A DNA stretch of 20,183 nucleotides, taken from positions 1 to 20,183 of IMG/VR virus record IMGVR_UViG_3300031629_000108; one strand, given 5' to 3'. The notes below the pieces were generated by a model. That model did no database searches, was not told where the DNA came from, and was given only the letters and a program-made list of their open reading frames with translations. The position numbers were made by a program, and so were the translations under genes. Positions 13,695-20,183 of the stretch are shown here, piece by piece. Every line of letters begins with the position of its first letter. Position 1 is the stretch's first letter. This DNA comes from a virus.

Positions 13695-15143
13695 ATGACT
13701 ACACCACGTAATATGTACCGAGATGACCCATATATTGATGAATTTTCTATGGAAAGAGACTTCTGGAATGGAAATAATGTCAATAGAGACCAGAGTGACG
13801 AAGTAGGAATGCCTGGGCCATACTCTGGGCCTGTCTACACTCGGCAACAGATAGAACAGAAGGAAAGAGACTTCCGAAATGGGAGTCAAAGGGGAAATCC
13901 AACAGACAAACGACTACAGCTTAATCAAGATGCTTGGGGTCAAGGGCCACTTAGGCCAGGGGATACATATGCACCCCCTGCACCATACTCTGAGCCATAC
14001 TCTGGGCCTGACTACAGTAAGCAACAACACGGTATGGGTGGTGGACTGGATAGAGGTTATTACTCAGGGCCACTTGATGGAGTTTATAAATACGGTGAAG
14101 GGCCATTAGCTAAGGCGACACAACAGTTTTTAGACGATAACCCTAATTGGCTTTCGGATAAGAGTGGTGGTACTTCAAGCACTCAGTCTAGTGGCGCACC
14201 CAAAAGCAAGTGGGGTAAGGTATTTGATACAGTAGCGACCGTTGGCGGTGGCGTGGCGAGTACAGGTATATTAGGCGGTAATGGCTCAGATACAGTAAGA
14301 AGTGGCGAGACTATGGTTAAGAACCCGTGGAGTGTTGCCGCACCTTACATGGCAGATGTGTTACAACAATCACAAGACTTATATCGTTCTGGACAGGGAT
14401 CTGAATACTATCCTGGCCAATCATTTCAGCAAATGGGCAGTGACACTTCTACAGGTTACAATCAAATGCGTGACAGGGCTATGGGTGGTTCACAAACTCA
14501 AAACCTAGCAAACCAGAACGTTCAGCAAATGATGCAGGGCGGCATTAATCCACAACTAGATGCTATGTATGACAGAGGTTCTCAGAAGATTACCGACAGC
14601 ATGAAATCTATGGGTTCTAAGGCGGGTCGTTATGGCTCACACGCTGTAAATGACGCTACGGGTGAAGCTCTCGGTGATTTTGCTACTAGCTTATATGGCG
14701 GTGCTTATGGGCAAGACCAGAACAATAGACTTAACGCTATTAATATGGCGGGTGGCGTGGCACAGAATGATTACGCTGACAGTCAGAGATTATTAGGTAT
14801 AGGTCAAGGCGTTGAGGGTTATCAGACAGCAGAACGTAATGCTGACATGAATAGATGGAACTTCAACAACCAAAACCCATACGATAGACTTGGACAATAC
14901 GGAAATATGGCTAGTAATATGGGCGGTATGGGCGGCACGACTACGGGCAATGTCACGAAGAGTGTAGACCCAGGACTAACCTCAATATTCGGTGACGTTG
15001 GCTCTATTGCGGGCGAGGTTGATAATATCTGGGGTAATAACCAAAATACAGGCGCGTGGGGTAATAATAATAACAATAATAACAACAACGCTTACGGATA
15101 TACAAAAAATAACAGATCAGGTAATGAGGAGTATTATTCATAA
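13695..15143 (+). CDS. Probable internal virion (ejection) protein, 482 aa
   Basis: The start ATG follows AAGGAAATAC. The N-terminal 130 residues are Pro/Gly/Tyr-rich with repeated YSGP motifs (PGPYSGPVYTRQQ, EPYSGPDYSKQQ, YYSGPL) and two D-F-x-N-G motifs. From residue 211 the sequence becomes the form seen in many podovirus internal or tail proteins: PWSVAAPYMADVLQQSQDLY, EYYPGQSFQQM, a segment GSKAGRYGSHAVNDATGEAL (308-327), FATSLYGGAYGQDQNNRL and NPYDRLGQYGNMA. The C-terminus is Gly/Asn-rich and includes nine consecutive Asn. Such proteins are generally annotated as internal or tail proteins needed for infection; the exact role is not established. The stop overlaps the next start by one base. 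Confidence 0.8.
   Translation: MTTPRNMYRDDPYIDEFSMERDFWNGNNVNRDQSDEVGMPGPYSGPVYTRQQIEQKERDFRNGSQRGNPTDKRLQLNQDAWGQGPLRPGDTYAPPAPYSEPYSGPDYSKQQHGMGGGLDRGYYSGPLDGVYKYGEGPLAKATQQFLDDNPNWLSDKSGGTSSTQSSGAPKSKWGKVFDTVATVGGGVASTGILGGNGSDTVRSGETMVKNPWSVAAPYMADVLQQSQDLYRSGQGSEYYPGQSFQQMGSDTSTGYNQMRDRAMGGSQTQNLANQNVQQMMQGGINPQLDAMYDRGSQKITDSMKSMGSKAGRYGSHAVNDATGEALGDFATSLYGGAYGQDQNNRLNAINMAGGVAQNDYADSQRLLGIGQGVEGYQTAERNADMNRWNFNNQNPYDRLGQYGNMASNMGGMGGTTTGNVTKSVDPGLTSIFGDVGSIAGEVDNIWGNNQNTGAWGNNNNNNNNNAYGYTKNNRSGNEEYYS
13817..14010 (+). repeat. 17-base repeat coding the YSGP motif
   Basis: GCCATACTCTGGGCCTG occurs at 13817-13833 and again at 13994-14010, both in the same frame and followed by similar codons (xYxxQQ). 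GGAAAGAGACTTC likewise occurs at 13751-13763 and 13862-13874. These repeats build the N-terminal low-complexity part of this gene. Confidence 0.8.
15063..15089 (+). repeat. AAT/AAC trinucleotide run (nine Asn codons)
   Basis: Nine Asn codons, AAT and AAC mixed, lie near the 3' end of the 13695 gene. Because three AAT are consecutive, slippage could alter the length by whole codons without loss of frame. There are no homopolymer tracts that would switch the frame. Confidence 0.85.
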
Positions 15144-16177
15144 TGGCATTATTTGGTAACACAAACAGACGAACACAAGACTTATTCTCAAACATGAGTG
15201 CGGGTCAGAGATTTGGTCAAGCGGCAGGTAATGCTAGGCTTGCTCAGGACGCTAGAGGTGTTCAGGCGGCTGAGATGCAACGTCAGCAACAGTTGGATCA
15301 ATTGACGAGACAATACAAGCAAGCGCAGATTAATAATTTTAATCGTGTAGCTCCCGTTGAAACATTTAATAATGGCATTAACCCTGTAACACAGCTACCT
15401 AGCCAACAGAGTTCAATCTCAGGCAAGTGGAATGATTACGCGGTACAAGCACCTAAATCACGTTCAATGTTTAAAGGTGCTGATGGGCGACAGCATTGGA
15501 CAGATGATCAAACGTTAGTCTTGCCCGATGCTAGTCCGATTCCAAAAAAAGCACCTGAAAGACGCACAATTATAGACACTCAAGGGTCAAAACAAAACCA
15601 AGAATATCTTGATGGTAGATGGGTTAATTTTGGTAGCCCTGAACCTAGACCTGCTAAAGTTCCAACGGCGGGCAATTACGATTCGTTTACTTTTGCCAAA
15701 AGAATGAATGACGCTATGATGGCAATGTCAGAGATAGACCCCACGGGATCTGTCGCTAGTGATTGGGCTTCGAAAACGACTAGTGAACTACCTGGAGGAA
15801 ATTATCTAGTTAGCTCTGAATTCCAACAGGCAGAGCAAGTAAGGCGTGATCTAACTAACGCTATTCTACGTAAGGAATCAGGGGCCGCTATTGGTGAGGA
15901 TGAGTTCGCAAATGCTAATCTACAATATTTTCCACAACCTGGCGATAAAAAAGAGGTTATTAATAATAAGAGGTTAAACTTATTAAACCAATATGAGGGT
16001 ATGAGGCTTGCGGCAGGGCCATTAGCAATTGATCTCCCTACCGTAGCTGACCTTCGTAAGGTTTTTAGTGCTTTAGAGAAAGACGCAAAAAGACAAGACG
16101 AAATAGGAGTACTAGAACTTCCCAATAATACAGCAGTTAATGACCCATACAACCTTAGAAAAAGATTAGGATTTTAA
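15143..16177 (+). CDS. Probable internal virion/DNA ejection protein, 344 aa
   Basis: The ATG at 15143 shares a base with the preceding stop; GAGGAG at 15126-15131 is somewhat far upstream, so coupling is likely. Residues about 15-65 form a Gln/Ala-rich helix (AQDARGVQAAEMQRQQQLDQ). Residues 181-197 (SFTFAKRMNDAMMAMSE) and especially 240-268 (AILRKESGAAIGEDEFANAN, LQYFPQPGD) carry a signature found in a broad set of phage internal and ejection proteins, where the R-x-E-S-G-A-A-I and Y-F-P-x-x-G-D elements are conserved. No membrane span or enzyme motif is seen. Its place between two other ejection-type genes fits an ejectosome component comparable in role to T7 gp14/gp15, though sequence likeness to T7 is not claimed. 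Confidence 0.8.
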   Translation: MALFGNTNRRTQDLFSNMSAGQRFGQAAGNARLAQDARGVQAAEMQRQQQLDQLTRQYKQAQINNFNRVAPVETFNNGINPVTQLPSQQSSISGKWNDYAVQAPKSRSMFKGADGRQHWTDDQTLVLPDASPIPKKAPERRTIIDTQGSKQNQEYLDGRWVNFGSPEPRPAKVPTAGNYDSFTFAKRMNDAMMAMSEIDPTGSVASDWASKTTSELPGGNYLVSSEFQQAEQVRRDLTNAILRKESGAAIGEDEFANANLQYFPQPGDKKEVINNKRLNLLNQYEGMRLAAGPLAIDLPTVADLRKVFSALEKDAKRQDEIGVLELPNNTAVNDPYNLRKRLGF

Positions 16178-16179
16178 TA

Positions 16180-18159
16180 ATGAGCGTAATGGGTAAATAT
16201 ACATTCTCGGATTTTAGAAAAGAAAATCCTGAGTATGACGATGTTCCTGCTGATGATTTAGCTAACGCGCTATATAATGAACATTTTAGTGATGTACCCA
16301 GACGAGAATTTGATTTGCGTATGGGCCTTAAAGAAGGTCAGTACAACACTACGGATGAGATTGCTAACTCTCTGGTGGGATATGGTGATGAGATTACGGC
16401 GGGAGGTAAATCATTAGTTAATAAAGGAATGGATTTAGTCACAGGGCAAGATAGTCCTGAGAGTAGCCTCGACTATCAACTAGAGAATGAAAGAGCAGAA
16501 CAGGCTTACTACAGAGAAGAAAACCCAATAAAAAGTACATTAGCTACTCTTGGCGGTGGATTGGCTCTAGGCGGGGGCGGTTATCAACAGGTAGCTAAGA
16601 AGGTTGGCCCGTATATCGGTAGCGTCCTTACAGGGGCGGCTATGGGTGGGTTATACGGTTCTGGTGAGGGTGAAGGTCTTGAAGGTAAGGTTCAAGGCGG
16701 CTTAACTGGGATGGGTATAGGTGCTTTAATGGGTGCAGGGATTCCTGCTATTGGTATGTTTGGTGGTAAAGTATTAAACCATGTTAAGGATGCTTCCCCG
16801 TGGCAAAATGTACCTGCGGCTTCGATTAGACGCATAATAACCGCTATGGAAAATGATGGTCTAACGCCTCAGCAAGCGGCAACACGTATGCAAGAAATGG
16901 CTAATTCTGGCAGAGTTGGTATGTTAGCGGATCAGGGTGAGAACCTTACTAAATTAGGTGCTTATGTTGGCAAACAACCTGGTGCAGGTCGTAGAACCGC
17001 AATGGAAAAGTTAACAGAACGCCAAATAGGCACTGTAGATAGAATAACTGAGGCTATCCAAAAAGATGTGGCTAGAGAAACTAATATATATGGTGTGGCT
17101 GATGATCTACATAAGGCGCGTTCAAAATTATCAGCTCCCGCATATAAAACAGCATACGAAAAGAATTTTATTAGTTCCGACTTACTAGATGAAATAATGA
17201 CACGTCCTGCTATTAAAAAGGCAATGAGAGAAGCACAAATTATAGCGGCAAACGAGGGCCGCGACCCTATGGCATTAGGCTACACATTTAATGAGGCAGG
17301 TGATGTCGTTTACCACGCCTCACCATCTATGGAAACACATGACTTGATTAAGCGTGGCCTTGACGCTGTAATTGAACCTCATAGAGTTAATGGCGTTATT
17401 AATTATAAAAATCCTAAAGTCAAAGGTTTGGTTGATTTAAGAACTAAATACAGAAAAGAACTTGTAGATAAAAATCCTGCTTATGGTGTAGCTTTAAGAA
17501 TATACTCAGGGCCGTCTCAAAGTATTGAGGCGATGGAGATGGGGTTTAAATACGCCAAGTCTAGCCCAGAGGAAATAACAAAAAAACTCAATAAAATGTC
17601 ACCAAATGACAAAGAATTTTATAGGATTGGTGTTGCTAGGGCTATTAAAAATACTGCCGAAAGTAGGGGCGAGACTACAAATATAGGGAAAACACTAATT
17701 GGTAGTAGGAAGAAGCAGAACGCTCTACGCCCTATCTTTAGAACTAAGGCTGACTTTGACCGTTTTGAAAAGGCTTTGCGTGATGAAAGCCGTATGCACA
17801 GAACATTCGCTAAAACCACTGAGGGATCAATCACAGCAGAAATGATGGAAGAAGGTCGGGCATTTGGCGTTAATGCAATAAACTTCGGACGATCTGCGTC
17901 AAGAGGTGATGTTTTAGGAAGCGTGGGAGCTGTCGGTAAAGGCATTCTTGAAAGATACAGGGGAAACAACAGTAAAACTAGTGAGGAAATAGGGAATATA
18001 TTATTCCAGTCCAATCCTGAGACATTAAAAAAATATATTGCGGCAATAAGTAAGCAATCCACTACAAATAAATTACTAAAAAGAACGCCCACTAAAACGG
18101 GTTTATTCGCTCAACCGTTTGCGGCTTATGGTGCAGGGCAAACAGGAAATAGGAATTAA
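16180..18159 (+). CDS. Large ejection/internal virion protein, 659 aa
   Basis: The start ATG at 16180 follows TAGGA at eight bases; a second ATG at 16189 is too far from it. Residues 7-50 (YTFSDFRKENPEYDDVPADD, then HFSDVPRREFD) form a small N-terminal domain frequent in phage ejection proteins. Residues 60-75 (IANSLVGYGDEI) and a Gly-rich hydrophobic region at about 122-196 with GGGLALGGGG and GMGIGALMGAGIPAIG resemble membrane-inserting segments. Residues about 205-260 (RRIITAMENDGLTPQQAATR, GRVGMLADQGENL) are another recurring motif of these proteins. The rest is helical and basic. It is likely ejected into the cell envelope with the DNA. No lytic transglycosylase motif is seen. Confidence 0.82.
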   Translation: MSVMGKYTFSDFRKENPEYDDVPADDLANALYNEHFSDVPRREFDLRMGLKEGQYNTTDEIANSLVGYGDEITAGGKSLVNKGMDLVTGQDSPESSLDYQLENERAEQAYYREENPIKSTLATLGGGLALGGGGYQQVAKKVGPYIGSVLTGAAMGGLYGSGEGEGLEGKVQGGLTGMGIGALMGAGIPAIGMFGGKVLNHVKDASPWQNVPAASIRRIITAMENDGLTPQQAATRMQEMANSGRVGMLADQGENLTKLGAYVGKQPGAGRRTAMEKLTERQIGTVDRITEAIQKDVARETNIYGVADDLHKARSKLSAPAYKTAYEKNFISSDLLDEIMTRPAIKKAMREAQIIAANEGRDPMALGYTFNEAGDVVYHASPSMETHDLIKRGLDAVIEPHRVNGVINYKNPKVKGLVDLRTKYRKELVDKNPAYGVALRIYSGPSQSIEAMEMGFKYAKSSPEEITKKLNKMSPNDKEFYRIGVARAIKNTAESRGETTNIGKTLIGSRKKQNALRPIFRTKADFDRFEKALRDESRMHRTFAKTTEGSITAEMMEEGRAFGVNAINFGRSASRGDVLGSVGAVGKGILERYRGNNSKTSEEIGNILFQSNPETLKKYIAAISKQSTTNKLLKRTPTKTGLFAQPFAAYGAGQTGNRN

Positions 18160-18221
18160 AGAATGACAATATCAAATACAACAACAGCCGCAATTAACGA
18201 AGTAAGGAATTAATAATGGGT
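18151..18221 (+). repeat. Duplicated gene junction
   Basis: AGGAATTAA (Arg-Asn-stop with built-in ribosome site) occurs at 18151-18159 and 18205-18213, each followed within two or three bases by an ATG and by codons giving MTISNT and MGISNY. The first ends the ejection gene, the second ends the 16-codon mini-ORF. The 54-base spacing keeps both junctions intact. Confidence 0.7.
18163..18213 (+). CDS. 16-codon mini-ORF before the tail fibre (possible vestige or leader)
   Basis: The ATG at 18163 follows AGGAATTAAAG and encodes MTISNTTTAAINEVRN before TAA. Its start resembles that of the following tail fibre (MGISNY) and also the opening wording of other phage fibre proteins. It could be a relic of a duplicated fibre start, a translated leader that couples the ejection gene to the fibre gene, or meaningless. 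It has a good ribosome site, but it is too short for any domain. Confidence 0.35.
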   Translation: MTISNTTTAAINEVRN

Positions 18222-20183
18222 ATTTCAAATTACGATGTTATAGCCGCGAACAATACAGATCCATCTCCAAACGGCTCACCAGAAGGAATGGCCCCGTCTA
18301 CTGTGAATAACATACAGCGTCAACGTCAAGCAGACATACGCACACAGTGGAATGACGCTTCCTGGTTCGAATACAAAGATGGCACACCAATAGCCTCTAC
18401 AGCCACGGTATATGTATCTAGCTCATCCTTTAAAATTACAGGGTCTGACGCGACAGCATTTTACCACGTAGGTCGTAGGGTTAAGATTGTTGATGCAGTT
18501 CCGCTCACTACTTACGCAACCATCACAGCATCTAGCTATGGTGCGGGTGCTACTACAGTCACTATAGACAGTGTGGCATTAACCAATGTCGTCATAACAG
18601 TTTACGCTAGTATTATACCTGCGACTAACAGCCCTATAGATAGATTGTCAGGTGGCTTAATACTTGGCGGTAACTTAACAACCACGGGCAATGTAGATGC
18701 GAGCGGAGTCGAATTTAATTCATTGTCTGGCACGGGCGCAGTAGCGGTCACTGACATCCTAGACGAAGACAACATGGCCTCAGACAGTGCAACTAAACTA
18801 GCCACGCAACAGTCAATCAAGGCGTATGTGGACAGTTCTGTAGGCGCATATGATACATTAAGTGAAGTTCTAGCCAACGGTAATACATCTGGCTCTACTG
18901 ACCTAGTGATGACTTCAGGACAGAAAGTCACAACCAACACGATTGACGAGACTACTGCGGCTTCAGGTGTAACAATCGACAGCGTATTAGTTAAAGACAA
19001 TACAGTCAAAGCAGGCACGTTAACTATAGGCGCAGGGTCTGTAACAGACAGTTCAGGTGCGATTAGTTTTGGTAATGAGAACCTAACGACTACAGGTAAT
19101 GTAGATGCGACAGGCGTAGAGTTTAATTCCCTATCAGGTACAGGCATAGTAGCCATTACTGACATTAAAGATGAAGACAACATGGCTTCCGATAGCGCGA
19201 CTATGTTAGCTACTCAGCAGTCAATTAAAGCCTATGTAGACGCACAGGTTGATACTGTGGATACATTAAGTGAAGTTCTAGCAATAGGAAACACAACAGG
19301 TGCTACTGATATAGTAGTAACCGCAGGTCAGAGCATCACAACAAATACAATCGCTGAAACTACAGCCGCATCTGGTGTCACAATCGACAGCGTACTAGTC
19401 AAAGACAACACTGTTACGGCAGGAACATTATTTCTTGCGGCGGGTACTGTAACAGATAGCTCTGGTGCAATCACGTTTGGTAACGAGAACTTAACGACTA
19501 CAGGTACTCTAGGTGCGGGTGCTACTACAGTAACCACCTTCACATCCACAGGCATAGACGACAACGCACCAAGTACGGCCTTGACTTTAGATGGCTCTAA
19601 AAACGCCATCTTCGGTGCTAACATTAAACTACCTGCTACAGGCGCATTATTCTTTGACGGTGGTAGTGATACCTATATTTACGAAGCATCTGCCAATGAC
19701 ATGGATTTCTTCACGGGTGGTGTTCGCGCATTAAGACTTGACGCAAGTAATAACGCTACTTTTTATGGCGGCGTTTCAATTGACGATACTACAGATAGCA
19801 CATCATCCACTACAGGTTCTATCCACACTGACGGTGGCCTAGGTGTTGCTAAAGACATATACTGTAGTAGCCAAATATGGGCAACGGATGCGGCGCGATT
19901 TGTAACAGGGAGGTCTACTTTAGTTAGTAATACCTCACCAAGCATATACCGTAGCCTTGCAGGTGCGGGTGCGCCTTTTGATGGCAATGGTAATTTAGTT
20001 TTTGAGAGTAGAAACAGTACTTCACTAGGAATGTATTTTGTAACTGGTGTGGGCAATAACACCTTACATCTTAGTGGGACAGGCAACGCCACATTCGCGG
20101 GTGCAATTACAGCCACGTCAGGTGATATACAAGCATCAGCAGGACATGTGAAAGCTATTCGCTCTGATACTGGATTTCTCTTT
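18216..20183 (+). CDS. Tail fibre protein with tandem repeats (3' truncated at window end)
   Basis: Receptor-binding fibre. The frame is open from the ATG at 18216, eight bases after an AAGGA site, to the last base: 656 residues with no stop, so the gene is cut. The N-terminus (AANNTDPSPNGSPEGMAPST, VNNIQRQRQADIRTQWNDAS, then SSFKITGSDATAFYHVGRRV) is the virion-attachment type of N-terminal domain found in podovirus fibres. Residues about 154-425 are two 136-residue repeats with LATQQSIKAYVD and DTLSEVLA-GNT wording usual in marine phage fibres. Then come beta-rich parts such as LTLDGSKNAIFGANIKLPAT and SIHTDGGLGVAKDIYCSSQIW. An intramolecular chaperone or tip domain may lie beyond the window. 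Confidence 0.9.
   Translation, partial: MGISNYDVIAANNTDPSPNGSPEGMAPSTVNNIQRQRQADIRTQWNDASWFEYKDGTPIASTATVYVSSSSFKITGSDATAFYHVGRRVKIVDAVPLTTYATITASSYGAGATTVTIDSVALTNVVITVYASIIPATNSPIDRLSGGLILGGNLTTTGNVDASGVEFNSLSGTGAVAVTDILDEDNMASDSATKLATQQSIKAYVDSSVGAYDTLSEVLANGNTSGSTDLVMTSGQKVTTNTIDETTAASGVTIDSVLVKDNTVKAGTLTIGAGSVTDSSGAISFGNENLTTTGNVDATGVEFNSLSGTGIVAITDIKDEDNMASDSATMLATQQSIKAYVDAQVDTVDTLSEVLAIGNTTGATDIVVTAGQSITTNTIAETTAASGVTIDSVLVKDNTVTAGTLFLAAGTVTDSSGAITFGNENLTTTGTLGAGATTVTTFTSTGIDDNAPSTALTLDGSKNAIFGANIKLPATGALFFDGGSDTYIYEASANDMDFFTGGVRALRLDASNNATFYGGVSIDDTTDSTSSTTGSIHTDGGLGVAKDIYCSSQIWATDAARFVTGRSTLVSNTSPSIYRSLAGAGAPFDGNGNLVFESRNSTSLGMYFVTGVGNNTLHLSGTGNATFAGAITATSGDIQASAGHVKAIRSDTGFLF
18675..19490 (+). 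repeat. Two tandem 408-base repeats in the tail fibre gene
   Basis: Units at 18675-19082 and 19083-19490 each encode 136 residues from LTTTGNVDA to FGNEN, with no length difference and about four in five residues identical. The third occurrence of LTTTG at 19491 begins a different continuation. Many codons differ only at third positions, so the duplication is not recent. Confidence 0.9.

Noticed and set aside
17619-18092. 157-residue hydrophobic frame on the minus strand
   Set aside because: It is antisense to the ejection protein gene; hydrophobicity comes from reading Lys/Asn codons backwards and no start signal is present.
18602-19183. 193-residue open frame on the minus strand (and similar ones at 19328-19624 and 19763-20116)
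   Set aside because: It is opposite the tail fibre repeats; its Val/Ser/Pro/Leu-rich repeated sequence simply mirrors them, as expected from Thr/Gly/Asp-rich coding.
18675-19490. CRISPR-like or mobile-element origin for the regular repeats
   Set aside because: The units are 408 bases, in frame and protein coding, with no spacers or inverted ends.

Overview
This window is the packaging, head and tail region of a tailed phage (Caudoviricetes) with a short-tailed (podovirus) body plan. It could be a free phage, a prophage or a metagenomic contig; no integrase, host gene or attachment site is visible. The best recognised parts are a PBSX/Terminase_3-type large terminase, a P22-like portal with a long C-terminal coiled coil, and an SU10-type (DUF5309-like) major capsid protein, head-tail adaptor and nozzle. 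Short intergenic gaps, stop/start overlaps and Shine-Dalgarno (SD) sites ahead of many genes fit a phage of a bacterium, probably Gram-negative. The tail-fibre wording (ATQQSIKAYVD, LSEVLA-GNTTGATDI) is common in marine phages, so a marine host is a reasonable guess.

Layout. 1-207: C-terminus of a probable small terminase. 217-1046: four tiny overlapping genes, three of them coiled-coil proteins sharing a repeated ENK(K/R)L module and one a single-span membrane peptide. 1043-2320: large terminase. 2321-2384: a gap with a sigma70-like promoter and a palindrome. 2385-4469: portal. 4462-6633: a large protein with an ADP-ribosyltransferase-like domain. 6608-6787: a small gene on the minus strand with its own promoter-like sequence. 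6842-9121: small conserved protein, scaffold and major capsid, followed by a strong hairpin. 9170-12065: two small proteins, adaptor, nozzle and a small beta-rich fibre-tip-like protein. 12096-12139: second, inverted copy of the palindrome next to another promoter-like sequence. 12159-18159: four genes for probable internal or ejection proteins. 18163-18213: a 16-codon mini-ORF. 18216 to the window end: tail fibre, cut by the edge.

How it fits together. The terminase pair drives DNA through the portal into a head built by scaffold and capsid protein. The adaptor and nozzle close the head and form the short tail. The Gly-rich and coiled proteins of 12.2-18.2 kb are probably carried in the virion and ejected to make the DNA path across the envelope. 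The repeat-containing fibre binds the host. The ART-like protein, placed among head genes, may be a packaged effector. No lysis, replication, tRNA or CRISPR feature is seen. No gene-free stretch exceeds 300 bases; the longest gap between plus-strand genes (6634-6841) is filled by the minus-strand gene and its control region.

The least conventional parts are the promoter-equipped minus-strand gene, the palindrome placed in inverse orientation at two promoter-like sites, the five-copy coiled-coil module, the ART-like protein with Lys in place of the usual His, and the duplicated gene junction in front of the tail fibre.
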